Assembly: GCA_043798435.1 (NCBI GenBank)
Contig: JAZDOR010000089.1
Span: 1 to 5,618, forward strand
Direction of reading: 5' to 3'
DNA from: JAGUXG01 sp043798435
Lineage (GTDB): Bacteria > UBA9089 > UBA9088 > JAGUXG01
Length of the DNA: 5,618 bases
This document shows positions 4,799 through 5,618 of the stretch, one piece after another. The translations under genes and the position numbers were made by a program. Under the pieces are notes generated by a model. The model was not told where the DNA came from, did no database searches, and was given only the letters and a program-made list of their open reading frames with translations. The stretch's first letter is position 1. Each line of letters starts with the position of its first letter.

Positions 4799-5618
4799 TT
4801 ACTTTACCTCTATCTTACCATTAGCCAGGCGAAATTCGCAAGCTGTTCTATCTTCAGGCAGGTAATGCTCAGCCTTTCCTACTACTACCTCTGTGCCAAT
4901 ATATGCTTTCTTTTTGATAGAGATATGGGCAAGGGGAATAACAGGCTTTGCAGTCAGCTTCTTCAGAGCCTCTATCTTTTCTTTTAATGAAGAAGATATC
5001 GTCTCTTGCTTGCCAAGAATTATAGCCTTTCTTTCTTCAGAGACATTTTTAAGACCAAGGGATATTTCAGAAAGCTCATCCTTTTCCTTCGTCATCTCAA
5101 GAATAAGCCTCTCCATTTCATTCCTATCCTCTGGGACTATCCCAACCTCAAGCCTTGTCTTTATCCCAACAGAAGAACCAACCTCATCTGTCTCTATGGA
5201 AAGACTACATCGAACCCTTCCGCCCCGTATCCTTCTTGCAGAAACCTCCTCGCCTGAAATATCAGATAAAATAATATCGCCCAAAATATTTATTTTCTTT
5301 GCCGAAACAACCGAGCCCTCAATAAAATTAGCCTTCACCTCCCCTGCCCTAATTTGAGCCTTCCGTATCCCCTTTATCACCTCTACCTTTCCTTTTGCCT
5401 CAATCTGGCCGCCATCTATGGCATCCCTTACCAACACATCGCCTCCTGCCTTAACCTTGAACCCATCTAAGATAGAGCCTGTGATTAAAATTGTGCCTAC
5501 AAAATCTACATTTCCAGTTGCAGGACCCACATTACCGATAACCTCATAGACAGGCTCAATATGGAGCTTCTCATTTAACAAGGTAACCCTTCCATCTATA
5601 TTGGCTATCAGGCTCTTT
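4799..5618 (-). CDS. FapA/DUF342 family protein, C-terminal part (5' end off right edge)
   Basis: The minus-strand frame is open from the window edge to TAA at 4801-4799, giving about 272 residues. FapA-family proteins usually run 450-650, so roughly the N-terminal half is missing. It opens IANIDGRV, then EPVYEVIGNVGPATGNVDFVG, the hallmark DUF342 stretch. Short beta-helix repeats follow, with (V/A)-x-A-G-G-x-V and I-E-A-K-G-K-V-style turns for about 120 residues. A charged coiled coil comes next (DRNEMERLILEMTKEKDELSE and onward, about 55 residues), then a final strand region ending CEFRLANGKIEVK. FapA is named flagellar assembly protein A and in Vibrio is linked to polar flagellum placement, but most homologues are uncharacterised, so the symbol is not assigned. 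TTG at 5581 is not the real start because homology extends upstream of it. It converges on the operon and is probably unrelated housekeeping DNA. Confidence 0.85.
   Translation of the reverse strand, partial: KSLIANIDGRVTLLNEKLHIEPVYEVIGNVGPATGNVDFVGTILITGSILDGFKVKAGGDVLVRDAIDGGQIEAKGKVEVIKGIRKAQIRAGEVKANFIEGSVVSAKKINILGDIILSDISGEEVSARRIRGGRVRCSLSIETDEVGSSVGIKTRLEVGIVPEDRNEMERLILEMTKEKDELSEISLGLKNVSEERKAIILGKQETISSSLKEKIEALKKLTAKPVIPLAHISIKKKAYIGTEVVVGKAEHYLPEDRTACEFRLANGKIEVK

Noticed and set aside
4778..4987. Short rightward frame after the promoter-like match
   Set aside because: No ribosome site precedes its start, most of it is antisense to the FapA-like gene, and the composition looks like non-coding read-through.
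4893..5357. Rightward 154-codon open frame opposite the FapA-like gene
   Set aside because: It lies wholly antisense to clear DUF342 coding sequence, has no ribosome site and its Ser/Leu-rich product is the usual mirror of Glu/Lys-rich coding.

Overview
The window reads as AT-rich chromosomal DNA from an uncultured diderm (Gram-negative-type) bacterium. This rests on a predicted outer-membrane-type beta-barrel protein with a signal peptide, a LolA-like periplasmic protein, a FapA (DUF342) protein and strong AGGAGG ribosome sites. Nothing in the sequence fixes the species. I suspect a deep-branching or candidate-phylum lineage, but that is a guess.

Layout. Positions 1-139 are one end of an ISL3-family insertion sequence: terminal GGCTCTTT repeat, promoter, ribosome site and the first 25 codons of a leftward transposase. 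The element is inserted in a C39-type cysteine peptidase gene, one base before the codon for its oxyanion-hole Gln. The catalytic 3' part (about 140-686) remains, and the 5' part must lie outside the window. Next come five tightly packed rightward genes: a signal-peptide-bearing beta-barrel-like protein (619-1455), a two-helix membrane protein with a bacterial PH domain (1457-2050), a radical SAM protein with a Cys-poor SPASM/twitch-like tail (1965-3017), a PqqD-like domain fused to a GNAT-like domain (3014-3919), and a secreted LolA-like protein (3916-4653). Spacings run from +1 nt to long overlaps, so this looks like one translationally coupled operon. A 145-bp convergent gap follows, with a good sigma70-like promoter match but no clear terminator. 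A leftward FapA/DUF342 gene then runs off the right edge.

How the genes may work together. Radical SAM plus PqqD-like recognition domain is the classic core of ribosomal-peptide (RiPP) modification, and C39 peptidases classically remove leader peptides. The PH-domain membrane protein belongs to the general fold type that includes the sublancin immunity protein SunI. The beta-barrel and LolA-like proteins point to the periplasm and outer membrane. The best hypothesis is an undescribed peptide- or protein-modifying cassette acting at the cell envelope, whose precursor gene is not in this window. The IS insertion has probably cut the operon off from its original promoter and destroyed the peptidase, so this copy may be decaying.
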